Source: Bacteroidota bacterium
GTDB taxonomy: Bacteria > Bacteroidota > Bacteroidia > Chitinophagales > Chitinophagaceae
Direction of reading: 5' to 3'
Assembly: GCA_018266455.1 (NCBI GenBank)
Contig: JAFEAJ010000005.1
Location: 62,001-126,000, forward strand
DNA: 64,000 bases
A program made the translations under genes and the position numbers. Below the pieces are notes generated by a model. The model was not told the origin of the DNA. It made no database searches and worked only from the letters and a program-made list of their open reading frames with translations. Positions 1-9,469 of the stretch are shown one piece after another (position 1 is the first letter of the stretch; each line of letters starts with the position of its first letter).

Positions 1-171
1 GTCATCGATAATTATAGTCCTTATCATACTGATAAATTTTATGGCACAATAAACAATGTTTGTGCTAAAGTAGCAAAATTGACAAAAACTGGTATTGGAA
101 AATGATTATCGGTAAATACCAACTATCGCCTACGAAAAAGTGTGATGAGAAGTTTTGTTGCCAAAGTAAAA

Positions 172-195
172 GGCCAGGCTTAGACAAGCCCGGCC
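172..195 (-). terminator. Probable intrinsic terminator of the T9SS cargo gene
   Basis: Read on the minus strand, a 10-bp stem (GGCCGGGCTT with AAGCCTGGCC, one mismatch) closes a 4-nt loop and is followed by TTTTACTTT. It lies 36 nt past the stop codon of the minus-strand gene at 232-1536. The remaining left-edge sequence, 1-231, holds no gene I can support. Confidence 0.65.
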
Positions 196-231
196 GTTGT
201 TGATCGTACCCTTTAAAACTAAAACCTTTAA

Positions 232-1536
232 TTAATTCAATTTGACTATTCTTTTAGTAGAAAATTCATTGCCATTCGCTGCTTTTACAACATAAATGCC
301 TGTGGGTAGATCTGCTATGTTTAACAATTCGGTTTGGCCTGCATTGCTGCTGATCTTTTGTTGCACCACCATTCCATTCGCATTATAAACCAGGAACCAT
401 ATCGATTTGCCCTGCCAGCTACCAGGAACAGTTATGCGCAATTCGCTATGAGCAGGGTTGGGATAAACAAGTATGTTCAATGATTGATTTTCGTTTCCTA
501 ATTTTACCAGTTTCACATCAGAAAGTTTAGAGTTCCCATCAATATCAACCATTGCTAATCGGTAAAAAACCAATGCGCTTTTAACTGAGCTGATATTGTC
601 TGAGTAATTGTATTGTCTTAAAGAGCTGCTATTGCCTTCCTGAGTAAATATCATCGCCACATCTTCATAATTTGTTCCATCGGTACTGCGCTGGATAATA
701 AAATGGCTTGCATTTATTTCTGCCGAGGTTGACCAGTTAAGGTTAACCTTAGTTTCATCGGTGGTCAATTGAGCAAGAAACGATGTCAGTTCAATTGGAA
801 GCGTGCCTGTTTTAGCCCCGGTATACTGAAATGTTTTGAACCAAATAGAATTGTACCTGTTTGCTGCATTGCTTGAGCCACTGTTTTGTATTGTGCCTCC
901 ATACCTGAATTTTATTGATCCCACATTATTATAAGTCAGCGTCACCATTACTTTTGTGTTACTTGTATCAATGCCGACGGAATTGGTTATTGGCCCGGTA
1001 AACATTTTGCCCCCTGTAATGCTGCTTGCTGTTAAACCACATGGGGTATTCACCGTATACGATGCACTGCCATAAGCATAAAACTGTTCCTGTAAGCAAA
1101 CCCCGTCACCATCAATATCAATTGCAGTCGCATTCAACGTATCCTGAACAACCGGAGTAGAAGTGCCGCTTTGCACAAATGTTACCACGAATTCCATCCA
1201 CCAGCTTACAGGGCCTTTTGCATTCTTGCTGTTGTATGTTACTACCGGTTGGAATGCTTTGTCCCATCCCGTGCTGGTTACATCTACCGTGTCAAGCGTC
1301 ACTAAGGATGATGACCTTCCGTTAATGGTCAACAGTGCATCTACATTAGTAGTAACATTGGAAAACCTGTACACTGCGCCATCACTTTTGTCAACGCCGG
1401 ACTCAAGTACCGGGTCCCTGAACACAAGACCTTGAGAAAATGACAAGATGGTCACCATTGAAAGAGCTACGGTCAAAATTACCTGCCTGTATGTTGCAGG
1501 GAATTTCTTTTTGAAAATTGGGTACAACGATTTCAT
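232..1536 (-). CDS. Secreted protein with type IX secretion sorting domain
   Basis: A 434-residue secreted protein. After a basic N-terminus there is a hydrophobic segment at about residues 18-35 that fits a signal peptide. The last ~80 residues form a Por/T9SS type A sorting domain: a VYPNPA motif, then a NGMVV-type strand, GIYVVKA and a final RIVKLN. Such domains direct cargo through the outer membrane, where they are normally removed. A fibronectin-like segment (about 245-345, beginning LPIELTSFLAQ) precedes it, as in many Bacteroidota cargo proteins. I do not recognise residues 40-240, which contain an acidic DIDGDGVC stretch that might bind calcium. The gene is convergent with nothing and sits downstream of the ATP synthase operon on the same strand, separated from it by a terminator. 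Its substrate or role is unknown. Confidence 0.85.
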   Translation of the reverse strand: MKSLYPIFKKKFPATYRQVILTVALSMVTILSFSQGLVFRDPVLESGVDKSDGAVYRFSNVTTNVDALLTINGRSSSLVTLDTVDVTSTGWDKAFQPVVTYNSKNAKGPVSWWMEFVVTFVQSGTSTPVVQDTLNATAIDIDGDGVCLQEQFYAYGSASYTVNTPCGLTASSITGGKMFTGPITNSVGIDTSNTKVMVTLTYNNVGSIKFRYGGTIQNSGSSNAANRYNSIWFKTFQYTGAKTGTLPIELTSFLAQLTTDETKVNLNWSTSAEINASHFIIQRSTDGTNYEDVAMIFTQEGNSSSLRQYNYSDNISSVKSALVFYRLAMVDIDGNSKLSDVKLVKLGNENQSLNILVYPNPAHSELRITVPGSWQGKSIWFLVYNANGMVVQQKISSNAGQTELLNIADLPTGIYVVKAANGNEFSTKRIVKLN

Positions 1537-1892
1537 AACTGTTTTTTTGGGTACTGAGAATACTTTATTGGCAGCCCACAGTTATTGGAGTAAGCATTTG
1601 TTTTTAAGAGGAAATGGAGACGTTATGTATTAGAAATCAATCCTGGACTAAGCATTTAAGAAATTGGACAGAAGTTAATTTTGCAAGGAATTGGGAAAAG
1701 AAAAAGCTACATCAGAAAATTGGACGGGATTGTTTGTCGAGGAGATTGGGTACGTTTTTGAAGAATGACAAGACAAAGATTAAATGAAATTTTGAATAAT
1801 GCAAGTGCAGGTCAAAAAAATATTTTCTTTCGTATAAAAATTCAAACAGCCTTTTTAAAAAAAAGGCTGTTTGGTAATCAATTGAAAAATGA
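1537..1892. other. 356-nt intergenic region, no gene seen
   Basis: This lies between the T9SS gene and atpA, both on the minus strand. Apart from the atpA terminator at 1843-1873 I see only AT-rich sequence. The short frames here lack a convincing start or family resemblance. It probably carries the promoter of the T9SS gene, but I could not find a clean TAnnTTTG box. Confidence 0.6.
1843..1873 (-). terminator. Intrinsic terminator of the ATP synthase operon
   Basis: A perfect 14-bp inverted repeat (CAAACAGCCTTTTT with AAAAAGGCTGTTTG) has a 3-nt spacer and is followed on the minus strand by an AATTTTTAT tract. It begins 20 nt after the atpA stop codon, so it ends the operon directly behind atpA. 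Confidence 0.8.
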
Positions 1893-3470
1893 TTATTTGT
1901 AATGAGCTATAAGGCTGTTTGCCAATTCAACCATTTTTTTTATTCCTTCTTCGGGTAAGTTGCCTTTTTTAAATTCAGCCATTACTTCAGGCAATTTGTT
2001 TTCCATTTCGAGCAAAAAATGTTCTTCAAACTCTTTTACGCGCTTAACTGCTACCGCCCTCAGCAGGCCTTGAGTGCCGAGGTAGATAATAGCAACTTGT
2101 TTTTCAACCGGGAATGGAGAATATTGTGGCTGTTTAAGTATCTCAACATTTCGTGAGCCTTTATCAAGCACCAGTTTTGTTGCCGCATCCAAATCGCCGC
2201 CAAATTTTGAAAATGCTTCCATTTCACGATAAAGAGCCTGGTCCAACTTAAGAGTGCCGGCCACTTTTTTCATTGACTTGATTTGCGCATTACCGCCGAC
2301 GCGGCTAACTGAGATGCCAACGTTAATTGCAGGCCTGATGCCTGAATTGAAAAGGTTGCCCTCCAGGAATATCTGCCCATCAGTAATTGAAATTACATTT
2401 GTAGGGATATATGCAGAAACATCACCAGCCTGGGTTTCGATAACAGGCAATGCAGTCAGTGAGCCGCCTCCTTTTACAAGATGTTTCATTGAATCGGGCA
2501 GGTCATTCATGTTCTTTGCCACATTATCATCACTGATGATTTTGGCTGCGCGTTCCAGCAAACGGCTGTGCAGGTAAAACACGTCTCCGGGATAAGCTTC
2601 ACGGCCTGGCGGACGGCGAAGCAACAATGAAACTTCGCGGTAAGCCACTGCCTGTTTGGAGAGGTCATCATAAATAATCAGTGCGGGACGGCCTGTATCT
2701 CTGAAATATTCGCCAATGGCAGCACCGGCAAAGGGGGCATAGAACTGCAAAGGGGCGGGATCGGATGCAGAAGCGGCCACAATAACCGTATATTCCATAG
2801 CGCCATTGTCAGCAAGCGTTTTCATTACGCCCGCTATGGTCGAAGCTTTCTGCCCGATGGCTACATAAATACAATAAACCGGCTTGCCTGCTTTATGGAA
2901 TTCCTTCTGGTTAATAATTGTGTCAATGGCAATGGCGGTTTTACCAGTTTGCCTGTCACCGATAATCAGCTCGCGTTGGCCGCGGCCTATCGGGATCATT
3001 GCATCTATAGCCTTGATGCCCGTTTGCAAAGGCTCTTTTACCGGCTCGCGAAAAATTACACCAGGCGCCTTTCTCTCTAAAGGCATTTCATATTTTTCGC
3101 CTGCAATTGGCCCTTTGCCATCAATAGGCTCACCAAGTGTGTTCACCACCCGGCCAAGCATACCTTCGCCAACATTAATAGAGGCAATTTTACCAGTCCG
3201 GCGCACTTTTGCGCCTTCCTTAATATCTCCGCTCTCTCCCATAAGCACAACACCCACATTATCTTCTTCAAGGTTCAATGCAATGGCACGGACCCCATTT
3301 TCGAATTCAACCAATTCGCCACTGCGCACATTATTTAATCCGTACACACGTGCAATACCATCACCTACTTGCAGCACAGTGCCTATTTCTTCCATTTCAG
3401 CAGAAACATTAAAGTTGCTCAGTTGCTGCCTGAGTATTGCTGAAATTTCATCTGGTTTAATTTCTGGCAT
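1893..3470 (-). CDS. atpA: ATP synthase F1 subunit alpha
   Basis: The non-catalytic nucleotide-binding subunit of the F1 head. At 525 residues it has the usual length. The Walker A loop GDRQTGKTA is at about residue 170, and the [17 protein letters not shown] and [15 protein letters not shown] stretches are diagnostic for alpha. The start was set at the ATG giving [13 protein letters not shown], because the 14 residues available upstream (MFCNPKEN...) are unlike the family and lie in the atpH-atpA spacer. It is the last gene of atpB-E-F-H-A, 44 nt after atpH. A terminator follows immediately, so atpG is not in its usual place after atpA. Confidence 0.97.
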   Translation of the reverse strand: MPEIKPDEISAILRQQLSNFNVSAEMEEIGTVLQVGDGIARVYGLNNVRSGELVEFENGVRAIALNLEEDNVGVVLMGESGDIKEGAKVRRTGKIASINVGEGMLGRVVNTLGEPIDGKGPIAGEKYEMPLERKAPGVIFREPVKEPLQTGIKAIDAMIPIGRGQRELIIGDRQTGKTAIAIDTIINQKEFHKAGKPVYCIYVAIGQKASTIAGVMKTLADNGAMEYTVIVAASASDPAPLQFYAPFAGAAIGEYFRDTGRPALIIYDDLSKQAVAYREVSLLLRRPPGREAYPGDVFYLHSRLLERAAKIISDDNVAKNMNDLPDSMKHLVKGGGSLTALPVIETQAGDVSAYIPTNVISITDGQIFLEGNLFNSGIRPAINVGISVSRVGGNAQIKSMKKVAGTLKLDQALYREMEAFSKFGGDLDAATKLVLDKGSRNVEILKQPQYSPFPVEKQVAIIYLGTQGLLRAVAVKRVKEFEEHFLLEMENKLPEVMAEFKKGNLPEEGIKKMVELANSLIAHYK

Positions 3471-3514
3471 ATTTATTATCTGTTTAGTATTTTCTTTTGG
3501 ATTGCAGAACAATG

Positions 3515-4078
3515 CTACCTGATCTTATAGATAAAATCATTGTTCTGGAACTGCTTTTTAATGGTGTTCAAATCATACAGGATGCTGGCATCTACAAGCT
3601 GCCCTGCAACTTCCAGCACAAAACCGCCAATAAGTTTTTCGTTTACCTCAGTATTCAATTCTATATGTTTCATAGGCGTGCTGCTTTTGAGCCTTTCGAT
3701 AATACTGCTTTTCGCTTCATCGCTGACAGGCACTGCTGTTGAAAGTTTCACGGTATATATCCCTTTGTATTCCTTGTATTGCTGAATGAAAGCAGGAATG
3801 ATTTCTGGCAGCACGTTTTCCCTGCCTTTTGCAATAAGCAGTTTATTGAATGAAGCTGTGATCAAACTGATCTTCCCATTGGTCAATGCATCGAGCACTT
3901 TGTCTTTCTTATCGGCTTTGATAACAGGGCTTTTCAGCAGGCCCACAAATTCCCGGCTGTTCTTACAAACCGATTGAAGGAACAACATATCATTATATAT
4001 CGTTTCCAGCTCGCCTTTTTCGATGGCGAGGTCAACCAGGCTTTTTGCATAACGCGCCGCTAAACGTGGATTAGGCAT
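3515..4078 (-). CDS. atpH: ATP synthase F1 subunit delta
   Basis: The peripheral-stalk subunit linking F1 to the b subunits; 187 residues, typical length. The N-terminus ([23 protein letters not shown]) and the C-terminal [16 protein letters not shown] stretch match the OSCP/delta family. It lies between atpF (64 nt upstream) and atpA (44 nt downstream) in the same operon. Starting at [11 protein letters not shown] puts the conserved ARYAKSL helix at the right distance from the N-terminus. Confidence 0.95.
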   Translation of the reverse strand: MPNPRLAARYAKSLVDLAIEKGELETIYNDMLFLQSVCKNSREFVGLLKSPVIKADKKDKVLDALTNGKISLITASFNKLLIAKGRENVLPEIIPAFIQQYKEYKGIYTVKLSTAVPVSDEAKSSIIERLKSSTPMKHIELNTEVNEKLIGGFVLEVAGQLVDASILYDLNTIKKQFQNNDFIYKIR

Positions 4079-4142
4079 TTTTAACTTTACAATTAAAGGG
4101 GGCGCAATTTCTCTATTGAGTTATTGTGCCATTTCCGCATTA

Positions 4143-4637
4143 TTAATTTAATTTCACTTCATTCGCCAATTGCGTAATGTATTTTTCCTGATCGTTTTTA
4201 TTAGCTAATTCCTTGCGCAAAATCTTTTCGCTTACTTCTATTACCAAACTCCCTACCTGATTTTTAACATCGGTCAATGCTGCCATTTTTTGTTGTTCAA
4301 TAGCAACTTGGGCATCAGCAATAATCTTGCTGGCTTCAATTTTTGCCTGTGCCTTAGCTTCATTAATGATCTTATCTTTAGTTTCCCGTGCTTCTTTCAA
4401 CAGTTGTGCACGTTCTTCTCTCGCCTGGGCTAACAGCACTTCATTATCGCTTTTCAACTGGGCCATTTCAGCTTTTACTTTCTCCGCAGTGGCCAATGAG
4501 TCGGCCACGGTTGTTTCTCTATCCTTAAGCGATTTCAAGATTGGCTTCCAAGCAAATTTCCTCAAAATAAAAAACAGGATAAAAAATGCCAGGACGTTCC
4601 AGACAAAAAGGCCAATTTGAGGAGTTAGCAAATCCAT
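4143..4637 (-). CDS. atpF: ATP synthase F0 subunit b
   Basis: The stator subunit that ties the membrane sector to F1. The protein has 164 residues: one membrane segment at about 8-27 (IGLFVWNVLAFFILFFILRK) followed by a long charged, alanine-rich helix that should form the dimeric stalk. The KFAWKPILKSLKDRE sequence after the membrane span is typical of bacterial b subunits. It sits in the usual place between atpE and atpH. Only one b-type gene is present. Confidence 0.95.
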   Translation of the reverse strand: MDLLTPQIGLFVWNVLAFFILFFILRKFAWKPILKSLKDRETTVADSLATAEKVKAEMAQLKSDNEVLLAQAREERAQLLKEARETKDKIINEAKAQAKIEASKIIADAQVAIEQQKMAALTDVKNQVGSLVIEVSEKILRKELANKNDQEKYITQLANEVKLN

Positions 4638-4730
4638 ATCAAAAACATTTAACAGTACAATAGATGATTAAAATTACTGCATCCGCAGCCCTGTGCGTTG
4701 GATGCAGCAAGTTTTTCTGTGCGCCGCAGC

Positions 4731-6162
<1,432 letters not shown>

Positions 6163-6183
6163 AAACCCACCCTGAAATTTGCG

Positions 6184-6191
6184 CAAAGATA
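6184..6191 (-). promoter_or_regulatory. -7 promoter box (TATCTTTG) of the ATP synthase operon
   Basis: On the minus strand TATCTTTG matches the Bacteroidota -7 consensus TAnnTTTG, 21 nt upstream of the atpB ATG. No TTG or TTTG is found at the usual -33 distance, so only the -7 element is supported. It also decides the start of atpB. Confidence 0.6.
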
Positions 6192-6379
6192 AGGGGGCAG
6201 CATCGAAATATAAAATCGGGTTTTAACTGAGCAAAAATACCTTGTGCGAATACGTTGCCCGCCTTATTTTGAAGAGCCATACCGAGCGAATACGATTGTT
6301 TAACATATCTCTTGCACTAATTCTGCAGTTTTTGCGTTATTCACACTTCGCAGGTTAAATAATAAAAAAAACAACATTT

Positions 6380-7288
6380 ATGACCATGAAAACAATCTTA
6401 AAAGTTTTTTCCGGAGCTGTATTGCTATCTTCGGCAATTCTATTAGTAAATGCTTGCAAAAAGAGCAACACTTCTTCACCTTCTTCCTCTGACAATGGCA
6501 ATGCAGCAAATATGTCTGCAAATGGTGCTACTGCCGATAACGCTTACGATGATGCATTTAATATCGCTGTCCAAACAGGATACGACAAAGGCGTCACCAG
6601 CATGCTCGAGCAAAAGCAAAGCGGCAAAACCACATTAGGCTTTAATACTACAGGATATGGTTATTGTGCAACGGTTACAGTAAAACCCTCTTCGGGGACA
6701 ACAGCGCCGTTCCCTGATACCCTGATTGTTGATTTTGGCAACGGTTGCACAAGCGCTGACAACATTGCCCGTTCGGGATCGATTACATATATTTTCTCTG
6801 GCCATTTAATTGTGCCCCAAACAACCATTTCCGCAACATTTAATAACTATACCGTTAATGGCTATAAGCTCAACGGCACATACGCCATTAAAAATACAAG
6901 CACAAGCCTTACTTCACCATCATTTACCACAACCGTTACTGGTGGCAATATTGTTTTCCCTAACGACACCAGCTATTCATTTTCTGGCACAAAAACAGTA
7001 TCAGTAACCAGCAGTGATAATAACCTGCTCGATGCTTCCAGCCTTGTGTTCAGCATCACCGGAAATTATTCCATCAGCAGTTCTTACGGCGCAAACCTTG
7101 CTGCAACTGTTACCAGCCCGCTTGAAAGAAAAGCTACCTGCCATTATGTTGATAAAGGCGTAGTTGCTTTTAAATACACCAGCCCAAGTATCAGCGTGAA
7201 CGGAACACTTGATTATGGAAATGGCACTTGCGATAATTCAGCCCTTGTCACTATCGGTTCGTTTACAGCAACAATAACAATTCCGTAA
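6380..7288 (+). CDS. Putative lipoprotein, function unknown
   Basis: A 302-residue protein with a lipoprotein signal: a hydrophobic run (VFSGAVLLSSAILLVNAC) ends in a lipobox-like VNAC at about residues 23-26, so it should be lipid-anchored after cleavage. The mature part begins with a Ser/Asn-rich linker and is rich in Thr, Ser, Gly and beta-forming residues, suggesting a beta-sandwich. Conserved-looking pairs of cysteines (YGYCATV, GNGCTSAD, ATCHYVD, GTCDNS) may form disulfides. I do not recognise a family. The second methionine (MKTILK) is an equally good start. A strong terminator follows at 7313. Confidence 0.8.
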   Translation: MTMKTILKVFSGAVLLSSAILLVNACKKSNTSSPSSSDNGNAANMSANGATADNAYDDAFNIAVQTGYDKGVTSMLEQKQSGKTTLGFNTTGYGYCATVTVKPSSGTTAPFPDTLIVDFGNGCTSADNIARSGSITYIFSGHLIVPQTTISATFNNYTVNGYKLNGTYAIKNTSTSLTSPSFTTTVTGGNIVFPNDTSYSFSGTKTVSVTSSDNNLLDASSLVFSITGNYSISSSYGANLAATVTSPLERKATCHYVDKGVVAFKYTSPSISVNGTLDYGNGTCDNSALVTIGSFTATITIP

Positions 7289-7312
7289 TATATTAACTGT
7301 TTGCTTTTATAT

Positions 7313-7345
7313 AAAAGGAGCGCTTTCTGGTGCTCCTTTTGTTTT
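7313..7345 (+). terminator. Intrinsic terminator after the lipoprotein gene
   Basis: AAAAGGAGC (7313-7321) pairs perfectly with GCTCCTTTT (7332-7340) around a 10-nt loop and is followed by GTTTT. It lies 25 nt after the plus-strand stop codon. Confidence 0.75.
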
Positions 7346-7486
7346 GCAGCCAGGTCTTGGCGCAACTATTTCCTTATCCGAGCAGAATTCATTTTCTCTT
7401 CATCTTTCCATTTAAGGCTTATTCAAAAAACATCATCCATTCCATAATCATTTAACAATCGTGGCTTTGCCATATTTGTGTTTTTA

Positions 7487-9319
7487 TTATTGCACTCTCA
7501 AACTTTGAGCAGGATGCGCATGTTTGTTGAACTGCATTTCATGTAATTTGCTATAAAACCCGCCCATCGCCAGCAGTTCTTCATGAGTCCCCGATTCTTT
7601 AATTTCTCCTTTATCAAGCACAATAATTTTACTTGCTTTTCTTATGGTTGACAGGCGATGAGCGATAACAACAGCAGTTCTTCCCGCAATCAACTTGTCA
7701 ATGGCGTGCTGGATCAGCAACTCTGACTCGGTATCGACTGATGAAGTTGCTTCATCCAAAATAAGAATGGAAGGATTATATAATAAGGCCCTGATAAAAG
7801 ACAATAGCTGCCGCTGGCCTAGAGATAAAGTGCTTCCTCTTTCCATCACGTTATAATTATACCCTCCCGGAAGTTCCATAATGAAGTCGTGTATGCCCAT
7901 CAGTTTTGCCGCTTCAATTATTTTTTCATTCGGAATGTTTTCGTTCCTTAGTGTAACGTTTTCAAGAACCGAACCGGAAAAAAGAAAAACATCCTGCAGC
8001 ACCACGCCTATGCTTCTCCTGAGCACATCCAGCTTATAATCTTCGATGTTTTCATCATCAATTTTTATTGTTCCTTTCTGAATATGGTACAATCGGTTGA
8101 GCAAACTGATGATAGAAGTTTTGCCGCTTCCTGTATGTCCGACAATAGCAACTGTTTCGCCAGGCTGTACAGTAAAAGAAATGTTTTTCAACACATAACG
8201 GTCAGCCGTATAGGCAAAATAAACATGGTCAAATTCAATTTTGCCCCTAACGTGCGGAGGAGCATGATTGCCTTCGGTTGTAATAAAATCGTCATTATCG
8301 AGCACTTTAAAAACGCGCTCGCTGGCTACCATGCCCATTTGGAGCACATTGAATTTGTCAGCAATGACCCGCAATGGGCGGAATAATAAATTCAGGTATA
8401 AAAAAAAGGCAATGATTTTGCCAGATAATTCCTTCGCTTCCTGTTCGGGCATTTGCAACACCTGCCTTGCCCCCCACCAAACCAGCAAGCCGGTTGAAAC
8501 GGCTAATATGATTTCAACAAAAGGGAAAAAAACCGAATAAGCAAAAATGGCATTGATGTTTGCATTGCGATGCTCTTTGTTTATTTGTTTAAATTTTGCA
8601 AACTCCCTCTTTTCCCCGGCAAACGCTTGTACTACCTGCATACCGGTAATGTGTTCCTGCACAAATGCATTTAAGCTTGCTACAGCATTCCTCACGCGGA
8701 TAAAAGATTTGTTCACGCTTTCTTTAAAGAAATAAGTGGCAATTATCAACAGAGGGAATGGCGCAAGGCAGATCAATGTCAATCTCCAGTCAGCAAAAAA
8801 CATGAAAGCCAGCACCGAAATAATCGAAAGCAGGTCAGCAATAATTGGTATCAGCCCGTCAGAAAAAATATCATTGATGGCCTCAATATCATTAATTGTT
8901 CTTGTTGTTAATGTGCCTATCGGTGTTTTATCGAATTGAGAAAGGTTCAGGCCCACCACTTTTTTAAATACCGTAACCCGCAAATCTTTTACTACTGTTT
9001 GCCCAAGCCATGCCGTGATATAAGAAAAATAAAAACGGCAAAGGGTCTCCAGCAGCAATAACCCAATCTGGAAAATCGTGATCCAGATCACCATCTTCGT
9101 CATTTGCCCGCGAAAAGAAATATTATCAGTTATTCCATTCCGTATGTAATCATTAACAGTTACCTGGATCAAAAATGGGCGGAGCGGAGAAACGATGGCC
9201 AGGAGAACAGCCAGGAAAACAGATATGTACACCCTGTTTTTGTAGGGCATGGCATATTGAAAAACCCTTTTTAAGGAGCTTAAATCAAAAATCCCTTTCC
9301 TTTTTTTATTCCCCGGCAT
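7487..9319 (-). CDS. ABC exporter, fused membrane and ATPase domains (MsbA type)
   Basis: A 610-residue half-transporter of the type I exporter fold that should work as a homodimer in the inner membrane. Residues ~25-335 hold six hydrophobic segments. The ATPase part has Walker A GHTGSGKTS at 394-402, the LSLGQRQL signature, Walker B ILILDEATSSVD, and the H-loop VIAHRLSTI. The family includes lipid A flippases and multidrug or peptide exporters; nothing here fixes the substrate. A TATCTTTA sequence (minus strand of 9328-9335), 8 nt before the ATG, is a near match to the -7 box, so the message may be nearly leaderless. Neighbours are on unrelated themes; it looks monocistronic. Confidence 0.93.
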   Translation of the reverse strand: MPGNKKRKGIFDLSSLKRVFQYAMPYKNRVYISVFLAVLLAIVSPLRPFLIQVTVNDYIRNGITDNISFRGQMTKMVIWITIFQIGLLLLETLCRFYFSYITAWLGQTVVKDLRVTVFKKVVGLNLSQFDKTPIGTLTTRTINDIEAINDIFSDGLIPIIADLLSIISVLAFMFFADWRLTLICLAPFPLLIIATYFFKESVNKSFIRVRNAVASLNAFVQEHITGMQVVQAFAGEKREFAKFKQINKEHRNANINAIFAYSVFFPFVEIILAVSTGLLVWWGARQVLQMPEQEAKELSGKIIAFFLYLNLLFRPLRVIADKFNVLQMGMVASERVFKVLDNDDFITTEGNHAPPHVRGKIEFDHVYFAYTADRYVLKNISFTVQPGETVAIVGHTGSGKTSIISLLNRLYHIQKGTIKIDDENIEDYKLDVLRRSIGVVLQDVFLFSGSVLENVTLRNENIPNEKIIEAAKLMGIHDFIMELPGGYNYNVMERGSTLSLGQRQLLSFIRALLYNPSILILDEATSSVDTESELLIQHAIDKLIAGRTAVVIAHRLSTIRKASKIIVLDKGEIKESGTHEELLAMGGFYSKLHEMQFNKHAHPAQSLRVQ

Positions 9320-9469
9320 AGAACTGGTAAAGATACATCAGTTTCGAGTTGCCTGTTTATAGCTTGCAATTGCCCAAACGATGTTTTTTATGGCCCCACT
9401 GGTTTTTCTGATGCAGAATGTTATAATCGGGCCGGCAATCAAATCAACCCGGGCCTGGGCGCCGGGAAA

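Noticed and set aside
2884..3522. A 212-residue plus-strand frame
   Set aside because: It is antisense to atpA, whose frame is strongly conserved. The translation is Ser/Pro-rich with no family likeness.
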